64,000 nucleotides of DNA from Petaurus breviceps papuanus (Eukaryota; Chordata; Mammalia; Diprotodontia; Petauridae). Below the pieces are notes generated by a model. That model saw nothing but the letters and a program-made list of their open reading frames with translations. It was not told the origin of the DNA and made no database searches. The translations under genes and the position numbers were made by a program. Where the stretch lies: the NCBI GenBank assembly GCA_028583685.1, contig JAMXIF010000015.1, positions 58,025,591 to 58,089,590 of the forward strand, read 5' to 3'. Shown here piece by piece: positions 1 through 12,370 of this stretch; the stretch's first letter is position 1, and every line of letters starts with the position of its first letter.

Positions 1-479
1 GTTCACTCCAGACTGAATCCAATCCCTGCATGCCAGGGTCCAGGGTGAGAAAGGCTTCTTAGTGGAGAGGAAAGGATCACTCTATCCCAGCTGCCCTGGA
101 TCCAGCTGTAGTTCTTAACCTTCTGGAGAGAACTTTCCTAATGAACTCTCTTGCTAGGTATGCCCACATTGGTCCACTTTTCCCTCTTTCCCTATCCAGA
201 GAGCCAGTCTTGACTAAGCTGGAATCTGGTGGGCAGGGAGAAGGAGAGGGCAGTATAACATAGGGGAGAAGGTTACAGTGGGAGTTGGAAGACTGGATTT
301 TCATCTTGTCTTTGTTTCTTATACTTGCATTACCTTGGGCTGAACCTCTGTCTGCCTCCAAGGTCTCTCCAAGGTTCCTTTCAGTTCTAAAATCTATGGT
401 CTTGTGAGTAGGACATGTTCAGGAGACAATGAGTAGATAGACCTGACTTGAATATAGGGTTTGCGGCTGGAGGTAAAGA

Positions 480-1000
480 GGGAAATTGAAAAGGCAGGTT
501 GGGTGATGGCTTTGAATATCAGGTTATAGAATCTAGACCTATCCTATAAGCATGGGAAGCCACTGGAGGATGTGAGGAGGTGAATAACATTGAAAGCAAT
601 ATTTTAGGAAAATTAATCTGTTAGTATGTAGGATAGATTCTAAGTAAGAGAGACTGGAGGCAGAGATATTTAAGTGGAGATATTCTGTGGGCAGATCTAT
701 GTTTCCACTTGAACTAGAGCTCTAGTGAGAAGTCAAGGTATGAGTCATCCCATAGGAATGATTACAGAAGCTGTGAGAAAAGATCAGTGCAACAAATGAA
801 AGAGAGAAAAGAAGATAAGAAGGAAGTGTTAAAAAAAAAAAAGAGAAAGGTTTAAGGAGGGAGAAATGGAGAGGGTGTGCAGCTGTATCAAATGCTGCAA
901 AGAGGTTGGGGAAAATTTTATTTGGCAAAAGAAAAAAAGGGTGCTTTGTTGGATGGTGGGGAAGAATGTCAGACTTTAGACAGGTGAAGAGGTAGAGACA
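480..1000 (-). repeat. L2/CR1-clade LINE fragment, antisense
   Basis: Read on the + strand, this matches the antisense of an L2-like reverse-transcriptase region. Hallmarks are 'ggctttgaat', 'gggaagccactgga', 'tttaggaaaat' and, near 880-905, 'caaatgctgcaaagaggttg', in the usual order. It is an old, diverged fragment without an intact frame. The family call is from memory of the consensus. Confidence 0.55.
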
Positions 1001-1689
1001 AGGGGCATACATAGATAAGTTTAACAGTTAGGTGTATGTGCAGAGGATGTGACCAAAAGGAATCTGGTCGATATTTTGGTCTTGAAGATATCTCCATATA
1101 CAATGTATGAACATTCCTCAGACACCACATTTGGGACTTTGATCACCTCTCTTTGCCCTGAGTGTCATCAAGCTAAGAATTCCTGGTTTAAAAAGTTTTC
1201 TGGAGGCCTGGCTAGAAGGAGCCTTGAGGCCCAAAGTTATTGAAAACATAAAAGTCAGCAAAAAATGCCACCAGGGAAAGGAAAAGCCCTTATCTGGAAT
1301 CACAGGAATAATGCCAAAGGTAGCGGTGACTTCATCAGAGTTCCTCCAATGGGCATTGTTCTCTTCTGAACATCAGGTTTCCTCAGGTTGGCAGTTTGAA
1401 GTGAAGTGATTCTCATTGACTGGTATCAGAAGTCAGAGTAATAAAGGATAAGGGATTGAACTATTTTCCCCTCCCTGTCTGAAGAATGTTTCACATACAG
1501 TGGCAGAGTGAGGCTGTTAATACCTGACTTCTCTTTTTCTGTTGTGTTGAAAAAGGAAAAGTTCCACTCCATTCCACCCAAGTCCAGTCACCAATTTGGA
1601 GGAGGGAATGGAAGCTGTATGGAAGTAATGACATGCTGATAGGCCCCTACTCAGGCAGAAGTTTCTATTTGTGTTATGTTAAAGGAAGA

Positions 1690-1795
1690 ACATTGAACTA
1701 GGATTCTGAGAACCTTGGTTCAACTCTTTAACTTACTATCTATATATCCTTGGTCAAAATAAGAAACTGAACCTTAGTTTCTGGTTGGATTTGGT
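1690..1795 (+). repeat. MIR/THER-type CORE-SINE fragment
   Basis: The text runs from a 'gaactaggattctgagaacc' segment through 'cttggtca...aagaaactgaacct', the degraded pattern of a MIR-type SINE. It is heavily diverged, so the edges are approximate. Confidence 0.4.
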
Positions 1796-1827
1796 CAATA
1801 CCCAAGCACCTACTTTGGGTAAGACTA

Positions 1828-2090
1828 GGGCAGCTAGGTGGCACAGTGGATAGGGTGCCAGGCCTGGAGTCAAGGAAGACTCATCTTCCTGAGTTAAAAT
1901 CTGGTCTCAGAATTTACTAGCTGTGTGACCTTGGGCAAGTCACTTAGCCCTGGTTTCCTCATCTGTATAATGAGCCAGAGGAGGAAATGACAAACCATTC
2001 TAGTATCTTTGCCAAGAAAACCCTAAATGGGGTTACAAAGTATCAGACACAACTGAAAAATGACATCACTGCCACTACCACAACAACAAC
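1828..2090 (+). repeat. tRNA-derived marsupial SINE with RTE/BovB-type tail
   Basis: The element starts 'gggcagctaggtggcacagt' and passes through 'ctagctgtgtgaccttgggc' and 'cctcatctgtataatgag'. It ends with an RTE/BovB-like 3' tail ('ggggttacaaagtatcagac', then a CAA-rich end). A SINE with a LINE-derived tail is thought to borrow RTE machinery for mobilisation (Mar1-like). Two related copies are at 24951-25180 and 47113-47369. Confidence 0.8.
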
Positions 2091-2345
2091 CACTTAGGGC
2101 ATATGTTGCACTAAGCACTAGGGCTACAAAGGGAGCCAAAAGACAGTCCCTACTTTCTGAGAGCACACAATTTGATGGTGGAGACCATATCCATGCAAAC
2201 AAGTTACATGGAAAATAAACTAAACAGGAAACATTTATCAGAGGGGAAGGCACTAGAATTAAGAGGCACTAGGAAAGGCTTTCTGTAGAAGGTTGGCTTT
2301 TAACTGGGACTTGAAGGACCCCAGGGCAGAAGCCAGAAGGCATAG
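2091..2345 (-). repeat. L2-like LINE 3' region, antisense
   Basis: The + strand reads 'gcactaagcactagggctac', then 'gacagtccct' and 'gggaaggcactagaattaag'. These are the reverse complement of an L2-type 3' end and adjoining ORF2. It directly abuts the SINE tail, which suggests that the SINE landed beside or in this LINE. Confidence 0.6.
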
Positions 2346-2899
2346 GTTGGGAGTTCTTAATTTTGTCACATTTCCCCTTTGGAAGTCTGCTGAAGGCTAC
2401 GGGCCCTTTCTCAGAATAAACTTTTTCAACAAATAAAATAAAACACAAAGGGTTATAAAAGAAACTAAAGGTTAGTGAGGATAAAGATGTATTTTTTTTT
2501 CCATCCAAGTTCATGAACCTAGTTGAAGAAGTCCTGGTCTGTCTCTGTCATTCCTTTCCCCTCTAGGCCCTAGGGTCCTGTGGTCCTGTCATTCTTTTTG
2601 AAGTTAGATCTCCTCACAGGTTTTGGTGCATTTGGCATGAAATAAACATAAAGGAGAAGAGAGAAGAGGGGGAGGCTGATTTTTTATGTCGTGCTTTGAG
2701 TGACTTTTGTTGATGTTGGGAGAACTGCTTCAGTATGGCGGCTTGTATGCTTTGTGTGCTATGTCAGGGTGGAGCTCACCTTTGTCTCTTCTATGGGGGC
2801 ACCTCCTTGCCTCTATTAATAACTAGTCTTTGTTTCTGTGTCTCTCTCACCCAGGCTCTTTCTAAGCCTGTATGTGACTGTCACACTGGCACACAAAAA

Positions 2900-3040
2900 G
2901 CCAGATCCACTCCCCTCATTGGAAACTGAGGTCCAGAGAAGTTGAGTAATTTGCCCAAATTCATATAGGCAGAATCCGTATTCTAACACAGGTCTTCATC
3001 TGACTCCAAATCTGGTGCTCTTTCCCACTGTACGATCTTT
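2900..3040 (-). repeat. MIR-type SINE fragment, antisense
   Basis: It reads 'aaactgaggtccagagaagt', then 'ttgcccaaattcatataggc' and 'ctccaaatctggtgctcttt'. This is the antisense MIR order: B-box side, CORE, head. Confidence 0.65.
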
Positions 3041-3127
3041 GCCTGCTGCTCCTTTCTGGGCGTTTTTTTCTGCCTAGGTCTGTCTTTGTGCCTGTACGGT
3101 GTGGCTCTCTGAGCCTGTATCCCTATG

Positions 3128-3257
<130 letters not shown>

Positions 3258-3289
3258 TTTCGTCCCTATACTTTCTCTTTTGAGGTTTC

Positions 3290-5650
3290 CAGATCCCTCA
3301 GGTAAAGATGCCCGCCGAACTCACCAGGATGGAAATGAGGAGGTACGGGAGGAGAAAACCCGAGGGAAAAAAAAGGGCGTGCTGCCCTTGGACAATTCAC
3401 TTGGGAAAAGAGGGAGGCGTATTGTTACCTGGAGAAGGGAAGGAGGCAGGCTGAGAGCCCCGCCTATCGCCTGTGCCCTCCCCTCCCCTCTCCCCCCCCC
3501 CTCCCCATTCTCTCCTCCCTTAGGCTGCTGGGTCCCCATCTGCTAGGAAGCTGCAGTGACATGGGAAGAGCTGGCCTCGGCGGAGGGAGGTAGTGAGCTA
3601 AGCTCTACGATCCGGGCAAGGGAAGAGGAAGGAAGAGGGAGGCGGATCGACCGGCGGGTTGTGGAGGGGGTAGAACCGCATTAGAGCCAGGGGAGCGTTG
3701 GCGAGGTAAGGACTGCCGGCGGAGAGCCGGGGACGGTGCCGGCGGGGGGAGGAGCTGGAGGGGGATCCATGCAGGGAGTGGAACGACCCTGGGAATTCAC
3801 ACCCCACTGCCTCCCAGGAGGGGCCAAACACAGGTCAGGTCAGCGCAGTGCAGTTCGGCTCCAGGCGGGAATGGGGCTGGTTTGCGGCCAAGACAGAAGG
3901 GAAACAGAGCCCTGGAAAGAGGTGGCGGGGTACCGGCAGTCCTTCCGTCCCCGGCCGTGGGGCAATAGGAGGGGTAAGAGTCTTTGGCCCTAACTAGACC
4001 TGCTCCCACCCCACCAGCTCTGAGACTTCGACTTTTACCAGCACCGTGCCTGCCGTTCCCGAGTCAGGGACGGGGAATTGGAGCTAGGAGCTCCCCCAAG
4101 GGCTGTTAATCCCTGTGGCTGCGAGGAAGCTGCGAGGCACCTAGCTTTTCTTTACACTTCACCTCCCTCCCAAAGCACTGGTAGCAACGCGGCGGGGGGG
4201 AAAGCAACAGTGCATCTGCAGATTGGAATCTAGTCCCGTCTCCTCCTCCCTCCACCGTCCCTTTTCTGGAAGGAAGGAATAAACAAGCGCGAATTCTGCC
4301 TGAGTCCGAACCCCATTTCTTTCTGGTGCCAGACCAGGTTTAGGTTGCTTGTGTTGTGTTTGGCTTTAGACCCTGGGACTTTTTTGTTCCCTTCCACCAT
4401 CAGGCCACCTCCCTCCTCCTCCCCATCCTCCCTCGCATCCCTGACCAGTCGGAAAGACTTGGGTTGGAGGGGGGTAAAGAGGAGGTAGGAGCTGTTCCGA
4501 GCGCACGGTGCAACTTTCTGCGCGGAAATCGGCAGTTACACTTGACTCTCCCTTCTCCCTGGAGCTGCATGCCCCACGCTCCCAGCGCCGCGGAGCTCAG
4601 ACGACTTCCATTCTTGGAAGTGGGTGCGGGTGGCGGGGGCGGGGCGCGGGAACTCCGTCCTTGGGATATCGGTGAAGCAGCGCACGCTTTTCTGGATTGA
4701 TTGGGCGGCGCGGAGTTAGGATTTGGAGTAGTAGTTTACATTGGCAGAAGTTTGGGTGAGGAGAAGGGTGGGGGTTGAGAAGAGGGTGTGTGTGTACGCA
4801 CACTAAATCGCCACCCACTACTACCCACCCAACTGTGTTGGAGGAGAACAAGCTCTTTATTGATTCCTTCTCCTGATTATCAGTGGCGAGCTTCCCGCGA
4901 GTATTGGTCCCCTGGCTTCCTTCTTCACCCCGCCCCCAGCCCCAGCCGAGCCCCTAAGTGAGGGATGCTGGAAATGCTGTCTGTTCCTCTCCGAGGAGCG
5001 ACCCTTTCTCTGCTCCCGGAGTAAACCAAAGGGAGGCGCGGGAAGGGGGACGAAGGAGCGAGGGGCGGGGTAGACGCGGCGGTTAGCTCCCTGCGGGATC
5101 GGCGCAGCCTGGGAGCTGCAAAGCCGCGAGTGTGCATTGTTAGAGGAGGCAGTGAGGGACCATTCCACCTTCCCCTCCACCAAACAGAAAAAGAGACAAA
5201 CACCAGGACTTTTTCTACCATCTTCATGCAGACAAGACCCCTCACGTGGCGCTCTCTCCGGAGGTGGTGGTGGGGAGATGCGTCCACCTGGCGCTTAGTC
5301 AGGCCGTCTCTCCCTCCCCCGCTGTCGGGAGAGCTCCGTGGTGCCCCCCCTCCCCCCTTGGGGATAGAAACTAACCTGTAGGCCTGACCGGTGGACTGGG
5401 AAGTGAAGTGGTAATTGAGGAATCCTGTCCCCTTCCCCATGCCATTCCCCCCTCCCCCAGCCCAGGGCCGCCAATTCCCTGCGGGCATGGTGGGAGGTTG
5501 TGCTGGGGAGGAGTTTCCCCCTACCCCCACTGCACCTTGGAACCCGAGAGACGCTGGGCTCGGGGAGGCCCGACCGGAGGCCCTGAGAGAAGAGAAAATC
5601 CTTTCCTCAAGAGGTGCTGGGTTTTGATTCGGATTTAGCTACAGCTGGTA
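3290..5650 (+). promoter_or_regulatory. CpG island, likely FHDC1 promoter
   Basis: GC content and CpG frequency rise sharply relative to the AT-rich flanks, with many CpGs between 3310 and 5630. GC boxes (Sp1-type) are visible at about 4633-4648, 4927-4937 (inverted) and 5061-5070. No convincing TATA box was seen, which fits a CpG-type promoter. It lies about 7-9 kb upstream of the first coding exon of FHDC1 on the same strand and is the only such island in the window. The exact transcription start cannot be fixed from sequence alone. Confidence 0.7.
3546..3705 (+). other. FHDC1: Candidate non-coding first exon of FHDC1
   Basis: The strongest splice donor in the island is at 3705/3706 (gcgag|gtaagg). 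A 5'UTR exon ending there could splice to the acceptor at 12981/12982. The 5' edge given is arbitrary. Weaker donors exist (3300, 3974, 6249), and no transcript evidence is available. Confidence 0.35.
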
Positions 5651-7496
5651 CTCCCACTATTGCCTAGGGGTTAGGGGCGTGGGGAGGGGTGGCTTCCTGG
5701 TTTTGCTCTCTCATGCTTACTAGGGGTTTTGAAAGAAAGCACTTTGCAAACATCAAAGCGCGACAGAAATGATGCACACCCCCCCCCACACACACACATT
5801 TGAAACGTTTGCCTATTAAAAGGCGATCATCCCAGGAAGCCTGGGCTGCCCGCTGGACCCTGACTTAATCGCCACCCCAAATTGGCCCTGCTCCGTCTTA
5901 TGTGCACGAATGAATGTGTGTGTATCTATCTCTCTGGAGCAAGGACTCCCCCACCCTCTGTCACCCCTCCCACGTGAGACCTTAACGCCTAGGAGAAGCG
6001 ATCCGGCTCCGCCAAGATAACCAACCCGAAGAGGGAAAGAGAGAGGGAGAAAGTTGACATCTTTGGGCGAGCAGACGCCATCGCCGGGGTCCTCCCAGCC
6101 CCCAAGCTCTTGGCCTCAGCTGGCAGTTCCTCGGAGGCAGATTCTGCCCAGTTTGGGTCACCAACTTACTCTAAGCATCTTATCTTCCTCTCTTCCTGGG
6201 ATTCAGAGCACCCAACTTTTTTCCCGGTTATCTATCGCCTAACAAGTTAGGTATGGGTCCGGGCTTGTGCCCACCCACAAGTTATGTGAGGGTTTTATCT
6301 GAATGAGTTGCCGGTGTTTGTCGCTGCTGCCTCTGGGATTGGTCACGAGATGCTTCATTGAATCCTTTGTGTGGCTTTTATCGAATTCCAGACTTCGGGA
6401 TGCCTCGCTGCCGGGATTGTGAGTGAGCCAGGAGGGCAGGTAGCTAAAAGCACCATTTTTGGGTACTGGGGTAGGTATGCATTCGAGTCGAAGGTGTGGA
6501 AGGATTGACTGCTTGGGGGAGACAGATAGCTGGTAAATATTGGATCAACTAGGGAAGCTAGTGTCTTTACAGAGTGGCTTCCATGAAATACTCTTGGTTG
6601 CTCCCTTGTTCTATGTTTCCTCTCCTGCAAGCATCTGTTTTGCTCAGCACGTACCTCTCTAGTGTACTTCCTTTTGGGACCATTTTTTATTTACAAACAG
6701 TCGGTTTTGGAATATTTAAATAGAGTTTTCTTTCCTTTACCTCGCTAATGCTTAAGAGTTTCCCTAGGCATCCTTTGTGAGATCTCTGTAGAATTGAAAC
6801 AAAAAGAGAAATTGAAACTGTAACATTCAAAGTATAGGCGTTTCTCTTACTCCTGTCTTGCTCTCCTAGCATTAGGCATCTGTAAAATGTTTATGTTGTA
6901 CACACAGGCTTAATACGTTGACCAGAAACGCGCCGTTGCCTTGAGTTCTTTCATTGCTGAGCAGAGCAGTCCAGGTTTTTGTAAATATGCCAAGAAGAGC
7001 TGGACGTTGGCAGCCCTGTTGCAACTGTTTCAGTTGCAGTGAATGACATTCCCTGCCTAAAAAGGGGGGGGGGGGGCGAGGTTCTTTTTCAGTATAAACT
7101 GGAACGGAATGGGAGCAACGTTTCTCCTTTTATTGCTCCCCAGTTTTCTTTCACTTCCCTTCCCCCTTGTCTATAAAAGCAAGCTGTGTTTTTATGCAAA
7201 TGAATTCTAATGGATCATTTCTTTCTTACCTCTTCAACTCAGATTTTGTTCTTTTTCATTTATCTTCAAGAGGGTGTGAGCTGACCCTTTTTGCCACCCT
7301 CTGAATCTGTCACTCGTTTAATGAGATGATGGTTCAAGGTTTTCTGATGAGTTTTCTTTGGCATTGCTCTTTATCCACCATGTCAGAGGATATATGATAG
7401 GCTGAGCTTACTGACCCACCAGACACAGACATAACTGACCCTCTTGGGAAAAAAAGCCTTTGAAATAACCTATCATTAAGGCTTTATTGTATCCAG

Positions 7497-7651
7497 GGCT
7501 GCTAGGTGACTCTGTGGATAGAGCCTTGGCCCTGGAGTCAGGAGGACTTGAGTTCAGATCTGGCCTCAGACATTTGACATTTACTAGCTGTGTGACACTG
7601 GGCAAGTCACTTAACTCCAATTTCGTCACACCAGAACAAAAAACCCAACAA
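7497..7651 (+). repeat. tRNA-derived marsupial SINE
   Basis: It begins 'gggctgctaggtgactctgt' and continues through 'ggccctggagtcaggaggac' and 'ctagctgtgtgacactgggc' to an A/C-rich tail. The order is the standard one for this family (tRNA-like head, linker, 'caagtcacttaac', A-rich tail). Confidence 0.85.
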
Positions 7652-7914
7652 CTATATCTTAGCTAATCTCTTGGAAATATCAGAGCTTTACAAAGCATTA
7701 TTGACCCAAATAGTAATGGGTGGTATTGGCTTAGTAAATTGGATGAGAACATTTTTTCTTTGGAAGATAAAGCTTAATGTTCCCTGGGGTCCCTTCTGCC
7801 TATATTTATTCTAAGGCCACTTGGTTTTTCAAATCTAAACAGAATTTGAGTAAAATTATTTTTTTTAATACTCCCTAAGTAAAATTTGGCACAGCTGAGA
7901 GCTTGAATCAAGGG

Positions 7915-8125
7915 CACCATTGTAGAGAAGAGTGGCTGGGCTTGGAGTCAAGATAGCTGGATTTGAATCCCTATTCAGATACTTATTAGCTGTGAGCAAA
8001 TCAGAGCTTCTCAGCCTCGATTTCTTTATCTCTAAAATGGGTTTAATGATACTTACATTACCTACCTCACAGGGTTGTTGTGAGGAAAGTGCTGTGCACA
8101 CTTTTCCATATAGATATGAATTATT
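7915..8125 (+). repeat. MIR-type CORE-SINE
   Basis: The order 'gcttggagtcaagatagctg', 'gatttctttatctctaaaat', then 'cctcacagggttgttgtgag' is the full MIR-type arrangement on the + strand. Divergence is moderate. Confidence 0.75.
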
Positions 8126-8269
8126 TTTAATCACACCAAGAAGTACCACTCCTAGAAACTGCCTCTATTTGTATGATAGATAATATTCAGAGTGTTAGAA
8201 GAAAAATGATCATCTTGCCTTAGAAGACAATCAGTGTTAGGCTGAAATTTCACCCTGTTTGTGACTTGT

Positions 8270-8438
8270 TCTGGAAACATACTGAGACCCTAAACCAGGA
8301 CCACATGTGACCTTTTAGGTCCTTGGGTCTGAGTCCAAGTTTTACAGAACAAATCTTTTTTATTAATAGGATTTGCTCTGTGAAGTGAGGACCTAGACAG
8401 CCACATGTGGTTTTGAGGAAGCAGATTCCCTACCCCTG
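8270..8438. mobile_element. hAT-type palindromic MITE (old copy)
   Basis: The core 'gagtccaagttttacagaac' matches the copy at 47397-47598. The 3' end is 'gattccctacccctg', the inverted form of a CAGGGGT... terminus, while the 5' terminus is decayed. It is non-autonomous, with no transposase. Confidence 0.55.
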
Positions 8439-9069
8439 TCCTAAACTGTAGAGGTGATGCTTCCTGTTTTCCGAACCAAACAGCTGCTAGTATATTCCAT
8501 TTTCATTGTGAGCATTCCTTAGCCCAGAAAATAGGTGATATGCATTGTCTATATAGAATCTGTTATTTAACTATTGAAGTATAGGTGTTCACCTCATCTA
8601 TAGAGAGTCAGATTTAATAGTGTATGTACTTGTACTCAAAAATACATAATCTTTGGAAAATGAGCTTAGTATACTTTCAAGATGAATTAGAGAAGTGTTT
8701 GCATATATTTAGGGTAAATCAGATGTTCTTGTTAAGACTTTCAAAGCCTGGTTCTCTAGTGCCAGGGTGCATGATTGCAGACTGCTTTACAATCTACTGT
8801 ACAATCAAAATCCAGTTCTCCTAAGGTCAGTCAAGGACTATCCAGCAAATTAGTACCTCCATAAAGTAGCCTTCACATTTTAGCTAATCATTACTGGTGA
8901 ACTAGCTTCATGAGAAGGTGCTGGGATTCAGGTGTGTGGCCCAGGGAGAAAAGAATATATGCAAGGTACAATATTGTAAAAGATTATTTCTTTTATGCTT
9001 TTGAGAGAAAAGGTATGCTTTGTCAAGTGTGGGACCAGGGAATGATGCCAGCCACCTGACACCTTTTAT

Positions 9070-9165
9070 CCATCCTTTTGGGTCCTTGAGAGTAGGGATT
9101 ATTTCATTCTTTGTGCCAGTGCCTGGCACATAGGATATACACTTAAATACTTCCTGAACAATTGG
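9070..9165 (+). repeat. L2 3' end fragment
   Basis: The order 'ccttgagagtagggattatt', 'tgccagtgcctggcacatag', then 'atacttcctgaaca' is the L2 3' terminal pattern on the + strand. Confidence 0.7.
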
Positions 9166-9934
9166 TTGGCCGTGGGCATTAGAAGTCATATATGTGTATA
9201 TACTCATATTTCTGTTTGTTCTTTCTTGTTCTTTTCCAGACCTTCTTCATTGCAGGTGTGTATGTATTTTAATGTCACAGTTGTGCAAGTAGTCACAAGT
9301 AAATGATCTTTTGATTTGGGGGTGTCAAAAATTTCATTATGTCTATTCTTAAGGGCAATAAATTCTACAAATGGATACCTTGGAATATATCAAATACATG
9401 GGTTAACTACAATGAATGGGATGTTTTTTATGCAAAGTAGTTTTAAATACATTGCAGGGCTGATCTGCCAAAATTGCTTGTGCCTTCTTGAAAAAAAGAA
9501 GAGTTCAAATATAACTATAAACTGTAATTGACAATGAGTCATTTGCTTTAGGGGTGCCAACCATGAAGATAACATAGCTGTCGTCTTAATGATAATTCAG
9601 AACACTTTATTAAAGAGTCAGATACATCTCAAGTGACCTATAAGTATGCTTGGAATAAATATTAACAGTTTTGTTCATGTAAGGTTTGAATATTTTCAAG
9701 ATACACAATATTGTGGTCCTTAGGGGTGGAGGTAGGAAATTACATAGGCTGTCCAAGAAAAATTTATATTTAAATGGTCTTGTAAAAAGAAGGCACTTAT
9801 ATTTGTAATATAGAAAATCTAATATGTAGTCATGAGCAATGAAACCATTCCAACATCTTCTGATAAATTTAAATATTAGATGCATATATCTAGTTGCCAG
9901 GAGGGTAATTCTGTTTTATATTTGTAGACATAAT

Positions 9935-10080
9935 GAAGTAGCTTGGAGTAGAGGATTGGGAGCAGGTCTCAGGAATCAGGAAGAACTAAATTAAAATTCT
10001 TCCTCTCACATAACACAGACTGTGTGACCCTGTGCAGGTCACTTAACCTCTTAAAGACTTGAAGTTGCAGAGTATCTGAT
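9935..10080 (+). repeat. MIR-type SINE fragment
   Basis: A 'gagtagaggattgggagcag' head is followed by 'ctgtgtgaccctgtgcaggt' and 'cacttaacctctta'. This is a diverged MIR-type pattern. Confidence 0.6.
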
Positions 10081-10416
10081 TTGCCTCAATAGAGAGAAAT
10101 TTCTTACTTGTACTTCTCTATAATGAAATCTAGATTAAAGAAAAAAAAACAGCAAACCATTAAGTACATTTTAAAAGCAAATGAAATTCTTGTAAAAAAG
10201 TAAGGGAAATAATACATAGGACACAGCTTAAAAGACAATATTGTTTAAACATTTCTTGCTTTTTGATTAAATGATGTAATTTATCAATCTGAAAAAAATC
10301 ACAATATAGCTTATGCTGTCTATGCTTCAGCAAATCACATCTGACAAGATGGATTTTGGTAATTGATGCTTTAGAAGTACAACTTTCTCTTATTAATTTG
10401 TCTATTTTTGACATCC

Positions 10417-10545
10417 CTTTTTAAAAATTTTGAGTTCCAAAATCTCTCTCTTCCATCCACCCCTCTCCCATTCATTGAGAACATAAGTAATATGATATTA
10501 ATTATCTATATGAACTCATCAAAAATATTTTCATAGTAGCCAGAA
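10417..10545 (-). repeat. L1 3'UTR fragment, antisense
   Basis: 'ttttgagttccaaaatctct' followed by a CT-rich segment is the antisense 3'UTR start shared with the L1 copies at 39716, 42805 and 54386 in this window. Confidence 0.5.
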
Positions 10546-10564
10546 GCAAACCTCTTTAATAACA

Positions 10565-10765
10565 ACTCACATTTACATTGTGCTTTAATGTTTGCAAAGC
10601 GCTTTCCTCACTGGGGAAAAATCAAGTGTGACTAATCTCCTTTTACAGATGAGGAACTGAGGCCAGGAGAGGTAAAGTGACTTGTGTAAAGTAAGTTAGG
10701 GAGCTGGGTGGGGTTTGCACTCAGTTCACCTGTCTCTAAATGCAGGGCTTTTTCTACCATAACAT
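10565..10765 (-). repeat. MIR/THER-type SINE, antisense
   Basis: The order 'acaactcacatttacattgt', 'tttacagatgaggaactgag', 'gtaaagtgacttgtg' is antisense MIR-type. Confidence 0.65.
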
Positions 10766-11159
10766 TGCTTTTCTCTGTCACATTACAGGGTTGAAAATTT
10801 TAAAAAAGATTACATGTTTGTAATTACATCTTTGGATGTGATTTATTTTGAAGGAAAAATAACATGCTGAAATAGTAATATTGAATCCCCCCAACTACTC
10901 TTTCCCTTGAATCTTTCATTTGCCCAAATATTTACTTGGCCAGGAAAATACTGGTTTTATTCCAATTTTTTTTACACCAAAGTTACTAATAATGAAAATG
11001 CAAAGCAAATATTTTAAAAAGATAATGCCAAATGGAAGTAAAGGTTAACAAGATAAATTAGGAAACTGTTTGTTATGCATTAAATGTGCAGTATACTATT
11101 TGTGATGTGAGTGACCATGCCCTGATTGTATGTAAACTCCTTGAAGGCAAGGGAATTGA

Positions 11160-12085
11160 GAGAATTTCCTAACTAGAAAGGACCTTAGAGATTATCTAGT
11201 CCATTGCTAATTGCATCCCTGATTATATCACAGCAGTAACCCTGAAACTTTTGCCTTTCCATGATTTCTGAAGTCCTCCACAATCAGGCTTCCTACCCCT
11301 TCAGCCNNNNNNNNNNNNNNNNNNNNNNNNNNNNNNNNNNNNNNNNNNNNNNNNNNNNNNNNNNNNNNNNNNNNNNNNNNNNNNNNNNNNNNNNNNNNNN
11401 NNNNNNNNNNNNNNNNNNNNNNNNNNNNNNNNNNNNNNNNNNNNNNNNNNNNNNNNNNNNNNNNNNNNNNNNNNNNNNNNNNNNNNNNNNNNNNNNNNNN
11501 NNNNNNNNNNNNNNNNNNNNNNNNNNNNNNNNNNNNNNNNNNNNNNNNNNNNNNNNNNNNNNNNNNNNNNNNNNNNNNNNNNNNNNNNNNNNNNNNNNNN
11601 NNNNNNNNNNNNNNNNNNNNNNNNNNNNNNNNNNNNNNNNNNNNNNNNNNNNNNNNNNNNNNNNNNNNNNNNNNNNNNNNNNNNNNNNNNNNNNNNNNNN
11701 NNNNNNACGCACTCTGTATTCTAGACATACTGGGTCCTTAAGCTATTTTGTAAATTCATCATGTCATTTCCTGTTGCCATACTTTCTCAGAAGCCATTAC
11801 TAGTGCCTAGAAGTGTACACTCTCCTCATCTCTGCCTTATGGAATCTTTCTTTTGTGTTGGAATTGTCTTAAATGATACTTCTCCTGTGAAGCCTTTCCT
11901 GGTTCCAATTAACTGAAAATATTTTATACTTCTTCAAATATTCCCACAGCCCTTTGTCTGAATACGTACTTTCTTGTCCCAACAGTCATTTCCCCTTTTC
12001 CTACTTCCCCCTGCAAGTAGATCATAAGGTTTTTGAGGTCAGGGTCCTGATCACTTGAAAATCTTTGGGTCATTGTTCCTTAAAA
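11160..12085 (+). repeat. L2-like LINE fragment interrupted by the assembly gap
   Basis: Left of the gap, about 11235-11306 resembles L2 ORF2 downstream sequence ('tgaagtcctccacaatcagg'). Right of it, 11707-12060 reads 'ctcctgtgaagcctttcctg' and 'ttttgaggtcagggtcctga', typical of the L2 3' region on the + strand. The piece at 11160-11210 ('aggaccttagagattatcta') is more like an antisense MIR-type SINE. Confidence 0.5.
11307..11706. other. Assembly gap (400 N)
   Basis: Exactly 400 unknown bases lie inside a repeat-rich part of the probable 5'UTR intron. Any open frame crossing it is an artefact. A fixed round size suggests an estimated or scaffolding gap. Confidence 1.
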
Positions 12086-12224
12086 ATGATAGTTAATAAT
12101 TAAAAAAAAAATAGATGAATATCTAGTATATTTCTGAGTATTTAAATACTATCAACCGGAAGGGAGAGTGCCAGGATGTAAGCATCCTGGTAGATCCTAA
12201 AAGTTTATAGTAGAATCATGCCCT

Positions 12225-12370
12225 TGAATCATAGAACCTCAGAATGGACAGGGATTTGAACCTTAGACATAGAAGGTACTAACACTTCATTTTAAAGATG
12301 AAAACCTGAGGTAGCTCAAGGTCTTCGGGGACTATCTAGGGAAAGAGCCAGGACTAGATTTGGATCTCTT
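12225..12370 (-). repeat. MIR-type SINE fragment, antisense
   Basis: The pattern 'catagaacctcagaatggac', 'aaagatgaaaacctgaggta', then 'agagccaggactagatttgg' is an antisense, diverged CORE-SINE. Confidence 0.55.

Noticed and set aside
4925-5530. A 201-codon open frame on the minus strand in the CpG island, with a second overlapping one at 4857-5183
   Set aside because: GC-rich DNA has few stop codons. The products are Gly/Arg/Pro-rich low-complexity sequence without a recognisable domain, and no splice context or homologue was recognised. A divergent non-coding transcript is possible but nothing in the sequence supports a protein.
11228-11803. Open frames of 139-180 codons on both strands
   Set aside because: They consist mainly of unknown residues from the 400-N gap.
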